Counted from the stretch's first letter, positions 41,889-51,746 are shown. The stretch: DNA of 64,000 nt from an uncultured Pelagibacteraceae bacterium (GCA_902596925.1 CACJVT010000001.1:1-64000), one strand, 5' to 3'. Made by a program: numbers and translations. The notes: a model not told the origin generated them from the letters alone.

Positions 41889-42811
41889 GCTTTTAAATCT
41901 TTCCAAAAAATTTTGGCAAGATTAATCTTAGATATATCGAATAAAGTTTTTAATCCAGTTGGAGATGTAACATTGATATCACCATTTAGTTTTTGATCGA
42001 TAAAATCGATCCCAGCAAAATAAATTTTTTCTTTCTTTAAATCTTTTGCAATTATTTTTGATATTCTTTTTTCTAATTTTGTTAATTGAATATTTTTTGG
42101 TAATGCTCCTTTACTCATGTTACTTAGAAATGATCCTTTTTTAGGTACTCTAGAAATCACACCACATATTTTTCCATTAATTAAAAATACTCTCTTATCT
42201 CCTTTGGTAATTTTAGGTAAATATTTTTGACACATTATATGATCATGTTTTTTGATAAATTTTTTTACAAAGTTTAATTTAAATTTATTAAGTAAATGAA
42301 TATCATTTCCACTAAAGCTGTGGATAGGTTTTAAAATTACACTCTTATTTTTTTTGAAAAAGTTTTCAATTTCATGAATATTTTGAGTAAAAATTGTATC
42401 TGGCATAAACCTTAGGTATTTAACAGAATAGAGTTTTTCAGAAATATTTCTGATTGAAGTGGGATTGTTTATAATTTTTACTTTATTCTTAATTGACTCA
42501 AGAATAAAAGTTGTTGATATATACTCTAAATTAAAGGGAGGATCTTGTCTTATTAAGATATATTTACATTTAATAAGATTTAATTTTTGTTTTTTTAAGA
42601 TTTTGTAAAATTTTTTATTATTATAATTAAACCTAATAAAAAAACCTTTTGCTATGACTTTTGAATCTACAATAGATAAATCTTTAGGGTCATAATAAAA
42701 AATTCTATATTTCTTTTTTTGAATTTCATTGGCTAAAAAAATACTTGTATCTGTTTTTGGGTTCAGTTTAGAGGGGTGGTTTCCTTGTATAGCAACAATT
42801 TTATTTGTCAT
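41885..42811 (-). CDS. gshB: Glutathione synthase
   Basis: ATP-grasp enzyme joining gamma-glutamylcysteine and glycine. 308 residues. The N-terminal domain is divergent but contains YILIRQDPPFNLEY near 84-97 and NNPTSIRNISEKLYS near 116-130; the ATP-grasp part has ILKPIHSFSGNDIHLLN near 155-171, YLPKITKGDKRVFLINGKIC, and RVPKKGSFLSNMSKGA. The C-terminus FAGIDFIDQKLNGDINVTSP ends with TGLKTLF, as usual. Overlaps gshA by 11 bases. Complete and functional by motif content. Confidence 0.92.
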   Translation of the reverse strand: MTNKIVAIQGNHPSKLNPKTDTSIFLANEIQKKKYRIFYYDPKDLSIVDSKVIAKGFFIRFNYNNKKFYKILKKQKLNLIKCKYILIRQDPPFNLEYISTTFILESIKNKVKIINNPTSIRNISEKLYSVKYLRFMPDTIFTQNIHEIENFFKKNKSVILKPIHSFSGNDIHLLNKFKLNFVKKFIKKHDHIMCQKYLPKITKGDKRVFLINGKICGVISRVPKKGSFLSNMSKGALPKNIQLTKLEKRISKIIAKDLKKEKIYFAGIDFIDQKLNGDINVTSPTGLKTLFDISKINLAKIFWKDLKA

Positions 42812-44096
42812 ACAAATCTTTTAAATCTTCATTTTTAGAAAATTTATTAATCATATGATCCGCATTCGTAGTTTTATTATCAATAACTTTTTGTAAATGA
42901 TTTAAAAACAAAGTTTCATTTTTTCCACTTTTATTTACTATATCTCTATTATTTAATCCTTTTCTTGAGATTTCCAACAAAGTTGATGCCCAGTAAAAAA
43001 GGTCTTTGCCCATCAATTGAGTATTAAAACCTTTTTGAGGAGCATCTAAATAAGCATTAATTATCTTGTCTTTATCCCATGAGGAAATTAAATCATAACT
43101 TTCTTCTAAATTTCCATATAACAAACCAATAAAAAATGCAGGTCCAGCACAAAGACAGTCCCATCCACATGTATCCATTGACCTTAATTCAATATATTTT
43201 TTCAATCTATTTTCAGTAAATATTGTGCTTAAGTGTAATGATAAATCACTCTCAGTTGGAAGACGGTTTTTAATTTCATTTATCTTACCATTCATAAAGT
43301 CCTTAAAAGTGTATTTATTACCTGAAAAATAATTTCGCTTATCTTGTATAAATAAAATTGGGAAATCGATTATAAAATCAGCATATTTTTCAAAATCTAA
43401 ATTTTCAAAAAATAATTTTGGAAGCCCTCCCCTTGAAGTATTTTGCCATACTTTGGATCTATAAGATAAGTAATTGCTCTTTTTTTTTTCAACAATTGAG
43501 GAATTAGCAAATAAAGCAATTGAGATTGGAACTATTGAATTTACTATTTTAAATTTTTTAAAAAAATCTTCCTCTGAAGAATAATCAATGTTTAATTGAG
43601 TCCCACAAGTCCTATACATCATATCTAGACTTAATTCTCCTCCTAATGGCATATCTTTCGTCATTAGTTCGTATCTTTGTTTGGGATTATTAGGGATTTC
43701 TTCAAGCTTTGAAATAGGATCAAAACCTGTGCTTACAATCTTTATGTTAAGTTTTTTTGTGACTTGTTTAAGTTCAAACAAATAATCATAAGACTCAGCA
43801 CATGCCTCGTGAATATTATTAAGCTTTTCTCCAGATAATTCAATTTGGTTGCCTGGTTCAAGAGTAATGTTTTTACCTCCTTTGTTTAAACCAACAATAT
43901 TTTCAGCTTCTTTAATTGGATTCCAACCAAATTCATTAAGTGCTGAAAACATTTCTTTTACTTTTGAGTAATCAATTCTTTTGTTGTTTTTACTATCAAA
44001 TAAAAATTTCTCATGTTCAATACCAATCTTGAAATCATTCTTTTTTTTTATTCCAGATTTAAAGTATTGAATTATTTGTTCTTTAGAAATGGTCAT
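42801..44096 (-). CDS. gshA: Glutamate-cysteine ligase
   Basis: First enzyme of glutathione synthesis, of the alphaproteobacterial/plant GCS2-like class, 431 residues. KIGIEHEKFLFDSKNN near 23-38 (metal-binding Glu), LEPGNQIELSGEKLNNIHEA near 78-97, and MYRTCGTQLNIDYSSEEDF near 159-177, then KVWQNTSRGGLP and YIELRSMDTCGWDCLCAGPA near 297-316, match this class. It starts 25 bases after the HD-domain gene and overlaps gshB by 11 bases; together with gshB and a DMT permease it forms a coupled trio at the end of the long minus-strand run. Confidence 0.93.
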   Translation of the reverse strand: MTISKEQIIQYFKSGIKKKNDFKIGIEHEKFLFDSKNNKRIDYSKVKEMFSALNEFGWNPIKEAENIVGLNKGGKNITLEPGNQIELSGEKLNNIHEACAESYDYLFELKQVTKKLNIKIVSTGFDPISKLEEIPNNPKQRYELMTKDMPLGGELSLDMMYRTCGTQLNIDYSSEEDFFKKFKIVNSIVPISIALFANSSIVEKKKSNYLSYRSKVWQNTSRGGLPKLFFENLDFEKYADFIIDFPILFIQDKRNYFSGNKYTFKDFMNGKINEIKNRLPTESDLSLHLSTIFTENRLKKYIELRSMDTCGWDCLCAGPAFFIGLLYGNLEESYDLISSWDKDKIINAYLDAPQKGFNTQLMGKDLFYWASTLLEISRKGLNNRDIVNKSGKNETLFLNHLQKVIDNKTTNADHMINKFSKNEDLKDLYDK

Positions 44097-44121
44097 ATTT
44101 TAGAACATAGCCTATAAAATT

Positions 44122-44679
44122 TTACAGTGAAGAGTAAGGTTTTCTTGAAAAAACTTTTTTTACAAAGGGTTTAAAGAAATCCAATGGTAACGATTTATAA
44201 TTTGGATCAAATGAGTTTTGATCATATTTTTCACAAAAATTTACTGTGTCCTGATAATATTTATGATTTTTATATTCGTCTCTTTTATTTTTGTTTCCAC
44301 CTAAATGGTGAGCATAATAATACATCTGAAACTCACCATGTTTCTGAACAATCCAATGAGTTTTTTCTGAAACATATGGTTTAAGAACTGCTGCAGCATA
44401 TTCTGAATGGTTCATTGGAGCTAGCTCATCACCAATATCATGTAATAAAGCAGCTACAACCATTTCATCACTTTCTCCATTTCTATAAGCTCTAGTTGCG
44501 CTTTGAAGTGAATGTTCCAGTCTTGAAACTTGGTAACCTTCTAAAGTTTCAGTAAGTCCAGACATAAATTTTAATATCCTATCAGCTGTTTTACTTGCAA
44601 AATCTTTTTCATGTTTATCAAGAAAAAGATAATCTTCTTTGGTTCCATTTTTCATTTCTGTAAAACTTACTTTTTTCAT
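44122..44679 (-). CDS. HD-domain protein, PhnZ/MIOX-like oxygenase candidate
   Basis: 185 residues. HD-fold metal motifs are visible: H in RLEHSLQSATRAYRNG near 54-69, the HD pair in VVAALLHDIGDELAPMNHSE near 74-93, and a later H in IVQKHGEFQMYY. The C-terminal FCEKYDQNSFDPNY provides an Asp at the position of the last metal ligand. Spacing LEHSLQSATRA...ALLHDIGDxxxxxNHSEYAA is closer to the mixed-valent di-iron oxygenases PhnZ/TmpB and relatives than to common phosphohydrolases, so either activity is possible. It is 3 bases from purF and 25 from gshA. Confidence 0.7.
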   Translation of the reverse strand: MKKVSFTEMKNGTKEDYLFLDKHEKDFASKTADRILKFMSGLTETLEGYQVSRLEHSLQSATRAYRNGESDEMVVAALLHDIGDELAPMNHSEYAAAVLKPYVSEKTHWIVQKHGEFQMYYYAHHLGGNKNKRDEYKNHKYYQDTVNFCEKYDQNSFDPNYKSLPLDFFKPFVKKVFSRKPYSSL

Positions 44680-44682
44680 AAA

Positions 44683-46164
44683 TTAATTATTTGATGCTGT
44701 ACTTAGTAAAGAAAGCTGAGTTATCTTGCTGTCACCTAATTCATCAACAGGTTTTACTGGATAATCTCCAGTGAAATAATGATCCGTCAATTGTGGATAA
44801 TTTTCATTTCTTTTATCAAATCCAATAGCTTTATACATACCTTGAATAGATAAAAATTTTAATGATTTAGCACCAATGTATTCACAGATTTCATCATTAT
44901 TTTTATTTGCAGCTAACAATTCTTTTTTTGTTGGTGTATCAACTCCATAGAAATCTGGGTATTTAATTTCAGGACAAGCAATTCTAACATGAACCTCTTT
45001 TGCTCCAGCATCATAAAGCATTTTTACAATTTTATGAGATGTCGTTCCTCTTACTAAAGAATCATCAACAAGAATAATCTTTTTATTTTCAATTGTTGTT
45101 TGATTTGCATTTAATTTAAGCTTAACCCCCAAACTTCTTATTTTTTGACTTGGTTCAATAAAGGTTCTTCCTACATAATGATTTCTAATTAATCCATGTT
45201 CATAATTTTTATTTAAGTGCTGTGCAAAACCCAAAGCTGCTGCGTTTCCAGAGTCTGGAACTGGAACAATAATATCAGCATCAATATCGTTTTCTTTTGC
45301 TAATTCTTTACCTAAATTTTTACGGTGTTCATATGCAGTTTTTCCATTAAGAATACTATCTGGTCTTGCAAAATAAATATATTCAAAAACACAAGGTCTG
45401 ATTTTTTTAATTGGAAAAGGTTTTATACTTTTTAACTTATCATTTTCAATTAAAACAATTTCACCATTATCAACTTCTCGAATAAATTTTGCACCAATAA
45501 TATCTAACGCACAGGTCTCAGATGCAAGAACGTAACTATTTTTTAATTTTCCTAAAACTAGAGGTCTAATCCCATAAGGATCTCTAACTCCTACCAATAA
45601 ATTTTGAGTTAACATTACAAGGGCATATCCACCTTGAATTTGAAATATCGCATCTATTATTTTGTCTATAGTTTTTAATCTTTTTGATTTTGCAATAAGT
45701 TGAACAATTGTTTCAGTGTCAGAAGTTGTGTAGAAAATTGCTCCTTCTTCAACAAGTTTATTTCTTAAGTAAATTGAATTTGTTAAGTTGCCATTGTGAG
45801 CAACTCCAATTCCACCAGCATTGGTATCTGCGAAGAAAGGCTGAATATTTCTCAAGGTATTATTTCCAGTGGTACTATATCGATTATGACCGATTGCAAA
45901 ATTTCCTTTGAGATTATCTAGTACTTTTTCTTTATTAAAATTGTCACCAACTAACCCAAATCTTTTCTCCGAGTAATATCTTTCTCCATCAAATGTTACT
46001 ATTCCACAACCCTCTTGCCCTCTATGTTGTAGAGAGTGTAATCCAAGTGCAGTTAAAGCTGAGGCATCTTTTACATTGGCAATCCCAAATACACCGCATT
46101 CCTCATTCAATTTTGGATTATAAATCCTCAATTTTTTCTTTAGAATCTTTATATGTTTTTTCAT
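44683..46164 (-). CDS. purF: Amidophosphoribosyltransferase
   Basis: First committed enzyme of purine synthesis: PRPP plus glutamine gives phosphoribosylamine. The N-terminal Ntn-hydrolase glutaminase begins at ECGVFGI with catalytic C23, which must be exposed by removal of a propeptide, as in other PurF with leaders. Further blocks are LHSLQHRGQEGCGIVTFDGE, IGHNRYSTTGNN, and the PRT motif IILVDDSLVRGTTSHKIV near 366-383. The ATG at 46164 overlaps cvpA by 47 bases; a TTG at 46110 would give a four-residue leader instead, so the start is uncertain. 493 residues, otherwise standard. Confidence 0.95.
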   Translation of the reverse strand: MKKHIKILKKKLRIYNPKLNEECGVFGIANVKDASALTALGLHSLQHRGQEGCGIVTFDGERYYSEKRFGLVGDNFNKEKVLDNLKGNFAIGHNRYSTTGNNTLRNIQPFFADTNAGGIGVAHNGNLTNSIYLRNKLVEEGAIFYTTSDTETIVQLIAKSKRLKTIDKIIDAIFQIQGGYALVMLTQNLLVGVRDPYGIRPLVLGKLKNSYVLASETCALDIIGAKFIREVDNGEIVLIENDKLKSIKPFPIKKIRPCVFEYIYFARPDSILNGKTAYEHRKNLGKELAKENDIDADIIVPVPDSGNAAALGFAQHLNKNYEHGLIRNHYVGRTFIEPSQKIRSLGVKLKLNANQTTIENKKIILVDDSLVRGTTSHKIVKMLYDAGAKEVHVRIACPEIKYPDFYGVDTPTKKELLAANKNNDEICEYIGAKSLKFLSIQGMYKAIGFDKRNENYPQLTDHYFTGDYPVKPVDELGDSKITQLSLLSTASNN

Positions 46165-46675
46165 TTGGAAAAACTTTCAATAAGTAATTACTACCTTTTT
46201 CAAGATATGGAAAGGTGTATGATTTGTTTAAATTTACTGGCCATTTGTCATAATTGTATACGATATGCACTCCTGAAAATATACATATGGAGATAATATA
46301 CGCTCGAATAAATCCAAAAAAGAATCCAAAAATAGTATCTAAACTTCCTATACCAGTATATTTGATTGCTCTACTTATCCCTTTATTAATCAGCAATATT
46401 AAAAAGATAACTATAATAAAAATTGTTATTCCAAGTCCTACATCAAGTACATATTCATTATCTATAATATTTTTGACATAAGGTTTTAATCTAGGAAATA
46501 GTATCAAAGTTGCAATATATGCTAATAACCATTTTGACATTGAAAGTATACTCAAGACAAAACCTTTGCTATAACACTTTATTAGTGAAAGAATAGTTAT
46601 CAAAATATAGATCAAATCGATTACAGAAATTAAATCAAAAATTTCCCCAAAAAATTTTAGAGTTATTTCAAGCAT
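46118..46675 (-). CDS. cvpA: CvpA family protein
   Basis: Inner-membrane protein of 185 residues with four hydrophobic segments; the family is named for colicin V production and is commonly found upstream of purF, as here. Recognisable parts are SVIDLIYILITILSLIKCYS and KGFVLSILSMSKWLLAYIAT near the N-terminus, and GSLDTIFGFFFGFIRAYII near 105-123. Its 3' end overlaps the purF start region by 47 bases if purF starts at 46164. It is 6 bases after the RND gene. Confidence 0.88.
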   Translation of the reverse strand: MLEITLKFFGEIFDLISVIDLIYILITILSLIKCYSKGFVLSILSMSKWLLAYIATLILFPRLKPYVKNIIDNEYVLDVGLGITIFIIVIFLILLINKGISRAIKYTGIGSLDTIFGFFFGFIRAYIISICIFSGVHIVYNYDKWPVNLNKSYTFPYLEKGSNYLLKVFPNEKTYKDSKEKIEDL

Positions 46676-46681
46676 ATATTC

Positions 46682-49066
46682 TTATTTACCAAATGGCTTA
46701 AAAACTAATATTAAAGATGGAAGTAAGGTTAAAACAGAAATCATTGCAAATAACATTGCTAATCCTGTGAAAACTCCAAAATAGATTGTAGGTATGAATT
46801 TAGATAAAACTAAAATAGAAAATCCAAAAACTATTGTTATAGAAGTATTTAGGATTGCAACACCAACTGTTGAATGACAAGTTTTTATCGTTTTTTTATA
46901 GTCATTAATTTTGTTGAACTCTTCTTTAAATCTGTAGATATAGTGTATACTGTTATCAACCGCTATACCTATTGTAATAGCAGCAATTGTTATAGTCATC
47001 ATATCTAAAGGTATCTCTAGCATACCTATTATTCCTAAAATAAAGAATGCTGCAATGAAGTTTGGGACAACTCCAATTAAAGATAATTTGATGTTCTTAA
47101 ATAAAATAACAAACATTCCAAAAATACCCAGCATGACAAGTCCCAAGGTAAGAATTTGAGATTTAAACAAACTTTGTAATAAATTATTGAATAAGATCAT
47201 CACCCCAGCTAATTTATATCGATCCTCGTTTAATCCAAATTCGTTTTGTAGATCGAAATTTATTTTTTTGATGAGCTCATTTCTTTTAAGATCTTTTTGG
47301 GAGTCAATTATTCTTAAACTTATTCGAGCCTCGTTATCTTTTATTGAAATATAAGGATCAACTATCTCAGTTTTGATATTTTCAGGAATTTTAGTATATA
47401 AAACACCCATCTCCAAAGTCCCAAGAGGTTTATTGTTATTTAACTGAGTTGTAACATCAACTATTGATGAGAAGGATAAAACTTTTCCTATCTGAGGAAG
47501 ACTATCAAGATAATTATGTATGTTAGAAATTGTCTCTATTTTATCTTTTGTAAACCAATATTTGTCATCATTTTTTTCTTCATCGCCCCAATCCTCAAAT
47601 TCGTCATCCTCCTCTAATTTATCCTCCTTTTTTTCTGGAAACTTTAAAATTACTTCTAGGGGTGTTGTTCCACCTAGTTTTTCATCAATTAATTTCATAC
47701 CTTTATAAATTTCTGTCTTTTTACTAAAATAATTTATAAAACTATTTTCAACTTCCAATTTGCTTATTCCAGTTATACTCAAAATAATTACTATCCCAGT
47801 TATTATAAAAACTTGATTTTTAAAATTAATAGAAATTTTTCCTAAAAAAGAAATTATTTTGGAGTCAACTTCCTCTTTTAAAAGAGTTCTATTATCTTTT
47901 AAAAAACTTAATAAACTTGGAAGCAGGGTAAAAGTAATAACAAATGATGTTATTAATCCAAATGTCATCATCAAACCAAAATCTATAACTGGTTTGATTT
48001 CACTAAAAATCAAAGACAAAAAAGCAATAATAGTTGTTAAAGCAGTATAAAGGATTGGCCAGAACATTTTCTTTGTCGTTAAAGAGATTATTTCATGATT
48101 ATTTTTGTTAGGGTAAATCTTTCTTAATTGTATAAATCTTGTGCTCATGTGAATATTCATCGCCATAGTTAAAATTAACATCAGTGCAATAAAGTTTGAT
48201 GAAATTACAGTAACTTTCCAGCCAATTAAGCCTAGAAGACCCATCATGATTATAACTGAAAAGAAACAACTACTTATTGGAACCACTACCCAAATTAAAT
48301 TTCTAAAAACAAACCATAAAGTTGCAATAATAAATGCAAGTACACCTAAACCAAAAACAATGATATCACTTTTAATAAAAGTCATCATGTCATCAGCAAT
48401 CATTGGTATTCCACCCAAATAAATTTTTCCTATGTCATCGTAACTTTTGATCACTTCTCTAATTTCAGAGATATTATTATGATTATTTTTTCTTATTTGA
48501 TCTTTAAATATTTGTATTTCCTTATCTGATTTGCTTTCAATATCTTCCAATTTTTTATTTTCTTTAATGTTGACAATTATTCCACTTGTCTTACCATCTT
48601 CACTAATAACAAAATTTCTAAAAACTGGACTTGCTAAAATTTCTCTAAAACCTCTCTCTTTATCAACACCTTCATCTTTAAGTGTTTTAAAATTTAAAAG
48701 TCTTTCCTGAAGTGGAGCATCAGAATTATCCAATAGGGGTATATCTAAAAGAGTAATAACACTATGTACCCAATCTAAACTTTGGAGTTTATATTTTAAA
48801 CTAAGGAGATTGTTAATCCCACTGTCGGATACCATATTATCATTAGGTGTATGAGTTAAAACGAGAAACTCTTTTGAACCATATCTATTTGTTACTTCTT
48901 TTAAGTATTCAAGATCAGGATCACCCTCTATTAACAGTGTTTCTGATGATGCATCAAGCCTAAAATCTTTAGAGTAATACCCAAAACTAATTAAGGCGAT
49001 TAATAAAATAATCAGTATAGATTTAGGATTTTTTAAGACTGTATTTTGGTATAAATGATCCATCAT
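46682..49066 (-). CDS. RND/MMPL-superfamily exporter
   Basis: 794-residue transporter with twelve predicted helices and two large periplasmic loops, resembling the MMPL/SSD-type RND exporters that move lipids. First loop approximately residues 36-230 follows LIALISFGYYSKDFRLDASS; helices 2-6 cover about 235-400, including AFIIATLWFVFRNLIWVVVP. The second loop contains a strongly acidic segment, KLEEDDEFEDWGDEEKNDD, around bases 47575-47635. Helices 8-12 include TITIAAITIGIAVDNSIHYI with the Asp expected in the proton path. It lies between dnaB and cvpA, where other alphaproteobacteria often have alr and radA. Confidence 0.82.
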   Translation of the reverse strand: MMDHLYQNTVLKNPKSILIILLIALISFGYYSKDFRLDASSETLLIEGDPDLEYLKEVTNRYGSKEFLVLTHTPNDNMVSDSGINNLLSLKYKLQSLDWVHSVITLLDIPLLDNSDAPLQERLLNFKTLKDEGVDKERGFREILASPVFRNFVISEDGKTSGIIVNIKENKKLEDIESKSDKEIQIFKDQIRKNNHNNISEIREVIKSYDDIGKIYLGGIPMIADDMMTFIKSDIIVFGLGVLAFIIATLWFVFRNLIWVVVPISSCFFSVIIMMGLLGLIGWKVTVISSNFIALMLILTMAMNIHMSTRFIQLRKIYPNKNNHEIISLTTKKMFWPILYTALTTIIAFLSLIFSEIKPVIDFGLMMTFGLITSFVITFTLLPSLLSFLKDNRTLLKEEVDSKIISFLGKISINFKNQVFIITGIVIILSITGISKLEVENSFINYFSKKTEIYKGMKLIDEKLGGTTPLEVILKFPEKKEDKLEEDDEFEDWGDEEKNDDKYWFTKDKIETISNIHNYLDSLPQIGKVLSFSSIVDVTTQLNNNKPLGTLEMGVLYTKIPENIKTEIVDPYISIKDNEARISLRIIDSQKDLKRNELIKKINFDLQNEFGLNEDRYKLAGVMILFNNLLQSLFKSQILTLGLVMLGIFGMFVILFKNIKLSLIGVVPNFIAAFFILGIIGMLEIPLDMMTITIAAITIGIAVDNSIHYIYRFKEEFNKINDYKKTIKTCHSTVGVAILNTSITIVFGFSILVLSKFIPTIYFGVFTGLAMLFAMISVLTLLPSLILVFKPFGK

Positions 49067-49085
49067 TTATCCAATATATTGTAAA

Positions 49086-50504
49086 TTAATTATTTTGAGT
49101 ATCTTTAAATTTTGTAAATCTTTCTTCAAACTCAAGAGTTACTTTACCAATGGGGCCGTGTCGTTGTTTCCCAATGATAATTTCAGCTAAATGTGCAACC
49201 TCATTCATCTTTGCTTGCCATTCAGCATGTTCTACCGTTGCTTCCCTTGGCTCTTTTCTTTGCAGATAATAGCCTTCTCTGTAAACAAACATTACTACAT
49301 CTGCATCTTGCTCTATTGAGCCAGATTCTCTTAAATCTGCTAGTTGAGGTTTATGATCATCTCTCTGTTCAACTTGTCGAGATAATTGTGATAATGCAAG
49401 AACAGGCACACCCAGCTCCTTAGCAATTGCTTTTAAGCCTTGAGTGATTTGAGATATTTCTTGAACTCTACCATCCTTGTTATTAAATAAACCTTTCATT
49501 AATTGTATATAGTCAACAACGATTAAATCTAATCCATGCAATCTTTTTATTCTTCTTGCTCTATTGCTCATTGCAGCAATACTAATTGCTGGTGTTTCAT
49601 CAATAAACAAAGGAAGTTCAGATATATTTTTGGAGGTTTCTAAAAACTGATCAAATTGTTCATCAGAAATTCTACCTCTTCTTATATCGTTTGATCCTAT
49701 TCTTGCTTGTTCTGAAATAATTCTAGTTGAAAGTTGTTCTGAGGACATTTCTAATGAAAAAAAAGCAACTGATGACTTTGCACCACTTTCCTGAATTTTT
49801 TGTGCTGCGTTAAAAGCAATATTAGTTGCTAGAGATGTTTTACCCATTGATGGTCGTCCAGCAATGATGATTAAATCAGATTGATGAAGTCCACCTAATC
49901 TATCATCTAAATCTCTAAGTCCAGTTGGTACACCAACTATTCCACCTTCATTTTTGTATGCTGCTGAAGCCATTTCAATAGTTTGCTTCATTGCGTCATC
50001 AAATTTTATCAAAGAAGAACTAAAAGATCCTTTTTCAGCCAAATCGTAAAGTAATTTTTCTGAATTCTCAATAATATTTTGACCATTAGATTCGAGATCA
50101 TTTTCTTTAGCGTCATCTATTATCTTTTCTGAAATCTTAATCAACTCTCTTCTTACATACATATCATATATAATTTTTGAGTACTCGATTGCTTGTCTTA
50201 CTGAGGTAGAAAATTTTGTAATTTTAACTAAGTATTCTGGGACGTTTAATTCATCCTTCTCATTTTCAAAATAATTTTTGAGTGTTATAGGATTAGCAAG
50301 CAAACCTTTATAGATCATATTTTCGATAGCATCAAAAATTTTTTGGTGCATAGGATCATAAAAATTTATATTTGAAATGATTGTATTTACTTCATCGAAT
50401 ATTTCATTGGTTACTAGAATTGAACCAATGACTGCTTGTTCCGCCTCAATATTGTTAGGTAATTCTTTATAAGTTTCTTTTACAATACCTAAACTTTTTT
50501 CCAT
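49086..50504 (-). CDS. dnaB: Replicative DNA helicase DnaB
   Basis: Hexameric helicase that unwinds DNA at the replication fork. 472 residues: an N-terminal primase-interacting domain (PNNIEAEQAVIGSILVTNEI near 17-36) and a RecA-type C-terminal motor with Walker A GRPSMGKTS near 216-224, the FFSLEMSSEQLSTR block, DYIQLMKG as Walker B near 333-340, and SQLSRQVEQRDDHKPQLADL, then RESGSIEQDADVVMFVYRE. It is 68 bases after rplI in the usual ribosomal protein-dnaB arrangement. Confidence 0.96.
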   Translation of the reverse strand: MEKSLGIVKETYKELPNNIEAEQAVIGSILVTNEIFDEVNTIISNINFYDPMHQKIFDAIENMIYKGLLANPITLKNYFENEKDELNVPEYLVKITKFSTSVRQAIEYSKIIYDMYVRRELIKISEKIIDDAKENDLESNGQNIIENSEKLLYDLAEKGSFSSSLIKFDDAMKQTIEMASAAYKNEGGIVGVPTGLRDLDDRLGGLHQSDLIIIAGRPSMGKTSLATNIAFNAAQKIQESGAKSSVAFFSLEMSSEQLSTRIISEQARIGSNDIRRGRISDEQFDQFLETSKNISELPLFIDETPAISIAAMSNRARRIKRLHGLDLIVVDYIQLMKGLFNNKDGRVQEISQITQGLKAIAKELGVPVLALSQLSRQVEQRDDHKPQLADLRESGSIEQDADVVMFVYREGYYLQRKEPREATVEHAEWQAKMNEVAHLAEIIIGKQRHGPIGKVTLEFEERFTKFKDTQNN

Positions 50505-50572
50505 TAAATCTTTTATACAGAAAAAAACTAAGTATTAAAATTTTAAAAAAAGCTGTGGATGAAATTGTATAA

Positions 50573-51031
50573 TTATTGAATACTCTCGGCCGAAGTTACA
50601 TTTATTGTTATTTCAGCATCAACTTCGGAGTGTAAAGAGACTCTTACTTTAAATTTGCCAAGAGACTTTATTTCTTTGATAGGTTGTATCATAGATGGTT
50701 TAATTTCTAACCCAGTTTTTTCCATAATTAATTTTGATATTTCAGTCGGTTTTACAGAACCATATAATTCTTTGTTTTCAGTGCTAAGTTTTTTTACAAG
50801 GTATTCTTTTTTATTAATACTTTCCAAAATTTTTTTGGCATGATGTTTTTTTTCATTATCCTTTTTCGAAAGTTCTGATTTAATTTTCTCTACCTCTTTT
50901 ATATTAGTTTTGGATGCATAAAGAGCTTTTTTATTGGCAATTAAAAAGTTTCTAGCAAATCCTCTCTTTACATCTATCACATCACCGATAGATCCAATTT
51001 TTTTTAAATTTTCTAATAAAATTACCTTCAT
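50573..51031 (-). CDS. rplI: 50S ribosomal protein L9
   Basis: 152 residues, at the base of the L1 stalk of the large subunit. N-terminal signature VILLENLKKIGSIGDVIDVK, then RGFARNFLIANKKALYA, followed by the long connecting helix (50-75) and the C-terminal domain with LYGSVKPTEI. The start overlaps the rpsR stop by one base, in the usual rpsF-rpsR-rplI order. Confidence 0.96.
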   Translation of the reverse strand: MKVILLENLKKIGSIGDVIDVKRGFARNFLIANKKALYASKTNIKEVEKIKSELSKKDNEKKHHAKKILESINKKEYLVKKLSTENKELYGSVKPTEISKLIMEKTGLEIKPSMIQPIKEIKSLGKFKVRVSLHSEVDAEITINVTSAESIQ

Positions 51032-51303
51032 TATATAAGTGCTAAATTTCGAGCTCTTTTTATTGATAAGGCTAATTCCCTTTGTTTTTTTTGAGAAACA
51101 TTTGTGATCCTAGAAGGTAGTATCTTTCCATTTTCAGAAATGTATTTTTTTAGAAGTTTAATATTTTTGTAATCTATCACTGGAGAGCCTTTAACTGAAA
51201 GTGGACAACTTTTTTTAAACTTATACTTATTTGGTTGAAAAATACTTAATTTTGCAAAATTATTTTGCTTTGATTTTCTATTTCCACTTTGTTTTTTTGG
51301 CAT
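51031..51303 (-). CDS. rpsR: 30S ribosomal protein S18
   Basis: 90 residues, binding S6 on the 30S platform. Core [20 protein letters not shown] (near 29-48) and [20 protein letters not shown], then [20 protein letters not shown]. The N-terminal extension of 20-odd residues ([13 protein letters not shown]) is longer than in E. coli and basic. Located 2 bases after rpsF and overlapping rplI by one base. Confidence 0.96.
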   Translation of the reverse strand: MPKKQSGNRKSKQNNFAKLSIFQPNKYKFKKSCPLSVKGSPVIDYKNIKLLKKYISENGKILPSRITNVSQKKQRELALSIKRARNLALI

Positions 51304-51305
51304 AA

Positions 51306-51659
51306 TTAATTATTTGTTTTTTCCTTTTTTTCAGATTCCTCTTTGTTTGAAAAATAATTAGTATCAAGATCAAACTTTTTTACTTTAACAGTCAAATGTC
51401 TAATTAGTTTTTTATCTATTGCTTCACTTTTTTCTAATTGCTCGATTACTTTACCGTTTCCCTTAATTTTAAAATGTATGTAGCTTCCTTTTCTGTTTTT
51501 TTTAATGAGATAAGATAAGTTTAGCAGACCCCAATTTTCAGTCTTAACTATTTCACCGTCATTTTTTTCAACAATTTTAGAATATTTTTCAGTTAACTGT
51601 TTTAATTCAGCCGGAGAAGTATCCTGCCTCGCTATAATAGTATGTTCGTATAAATTCAT
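51306..51659 (-). CDS. rpsF: 30S ribosomal protein S6
   Basis: 117 residues; N-terminus [19 protein letters not shown] with the beta-alpha-beta core and [20 protein letters not shown] near 43-62, ending in a charged tail ([12 protein letters not shown]). First gene of the minus-strand run rpsF-rpsR-rplI-dnaB; the divergent fabD starts 87 bases away, so both promoters share that short gap. Confidence 0.95.
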   Translation of the reverse strand: MNLYEHTIIARQDTSPAELKQLTEKYSKIVEKNDGEIVKTENWGLLNLSYLIKKNRKGSYIHFKIKGNGKVIEQLEKSEAIDKKLIRHLTVKVKKFDLDTNYFSNKEESEKKEKTNN

Positions 51660-51746
51660 ATTAATTCTTTAATAAAATGTGAGGATATACTATTATAAAT
51701 TTATAATTACAATAGCTAAATAAACAATAATTAAATAATTTTTTAA

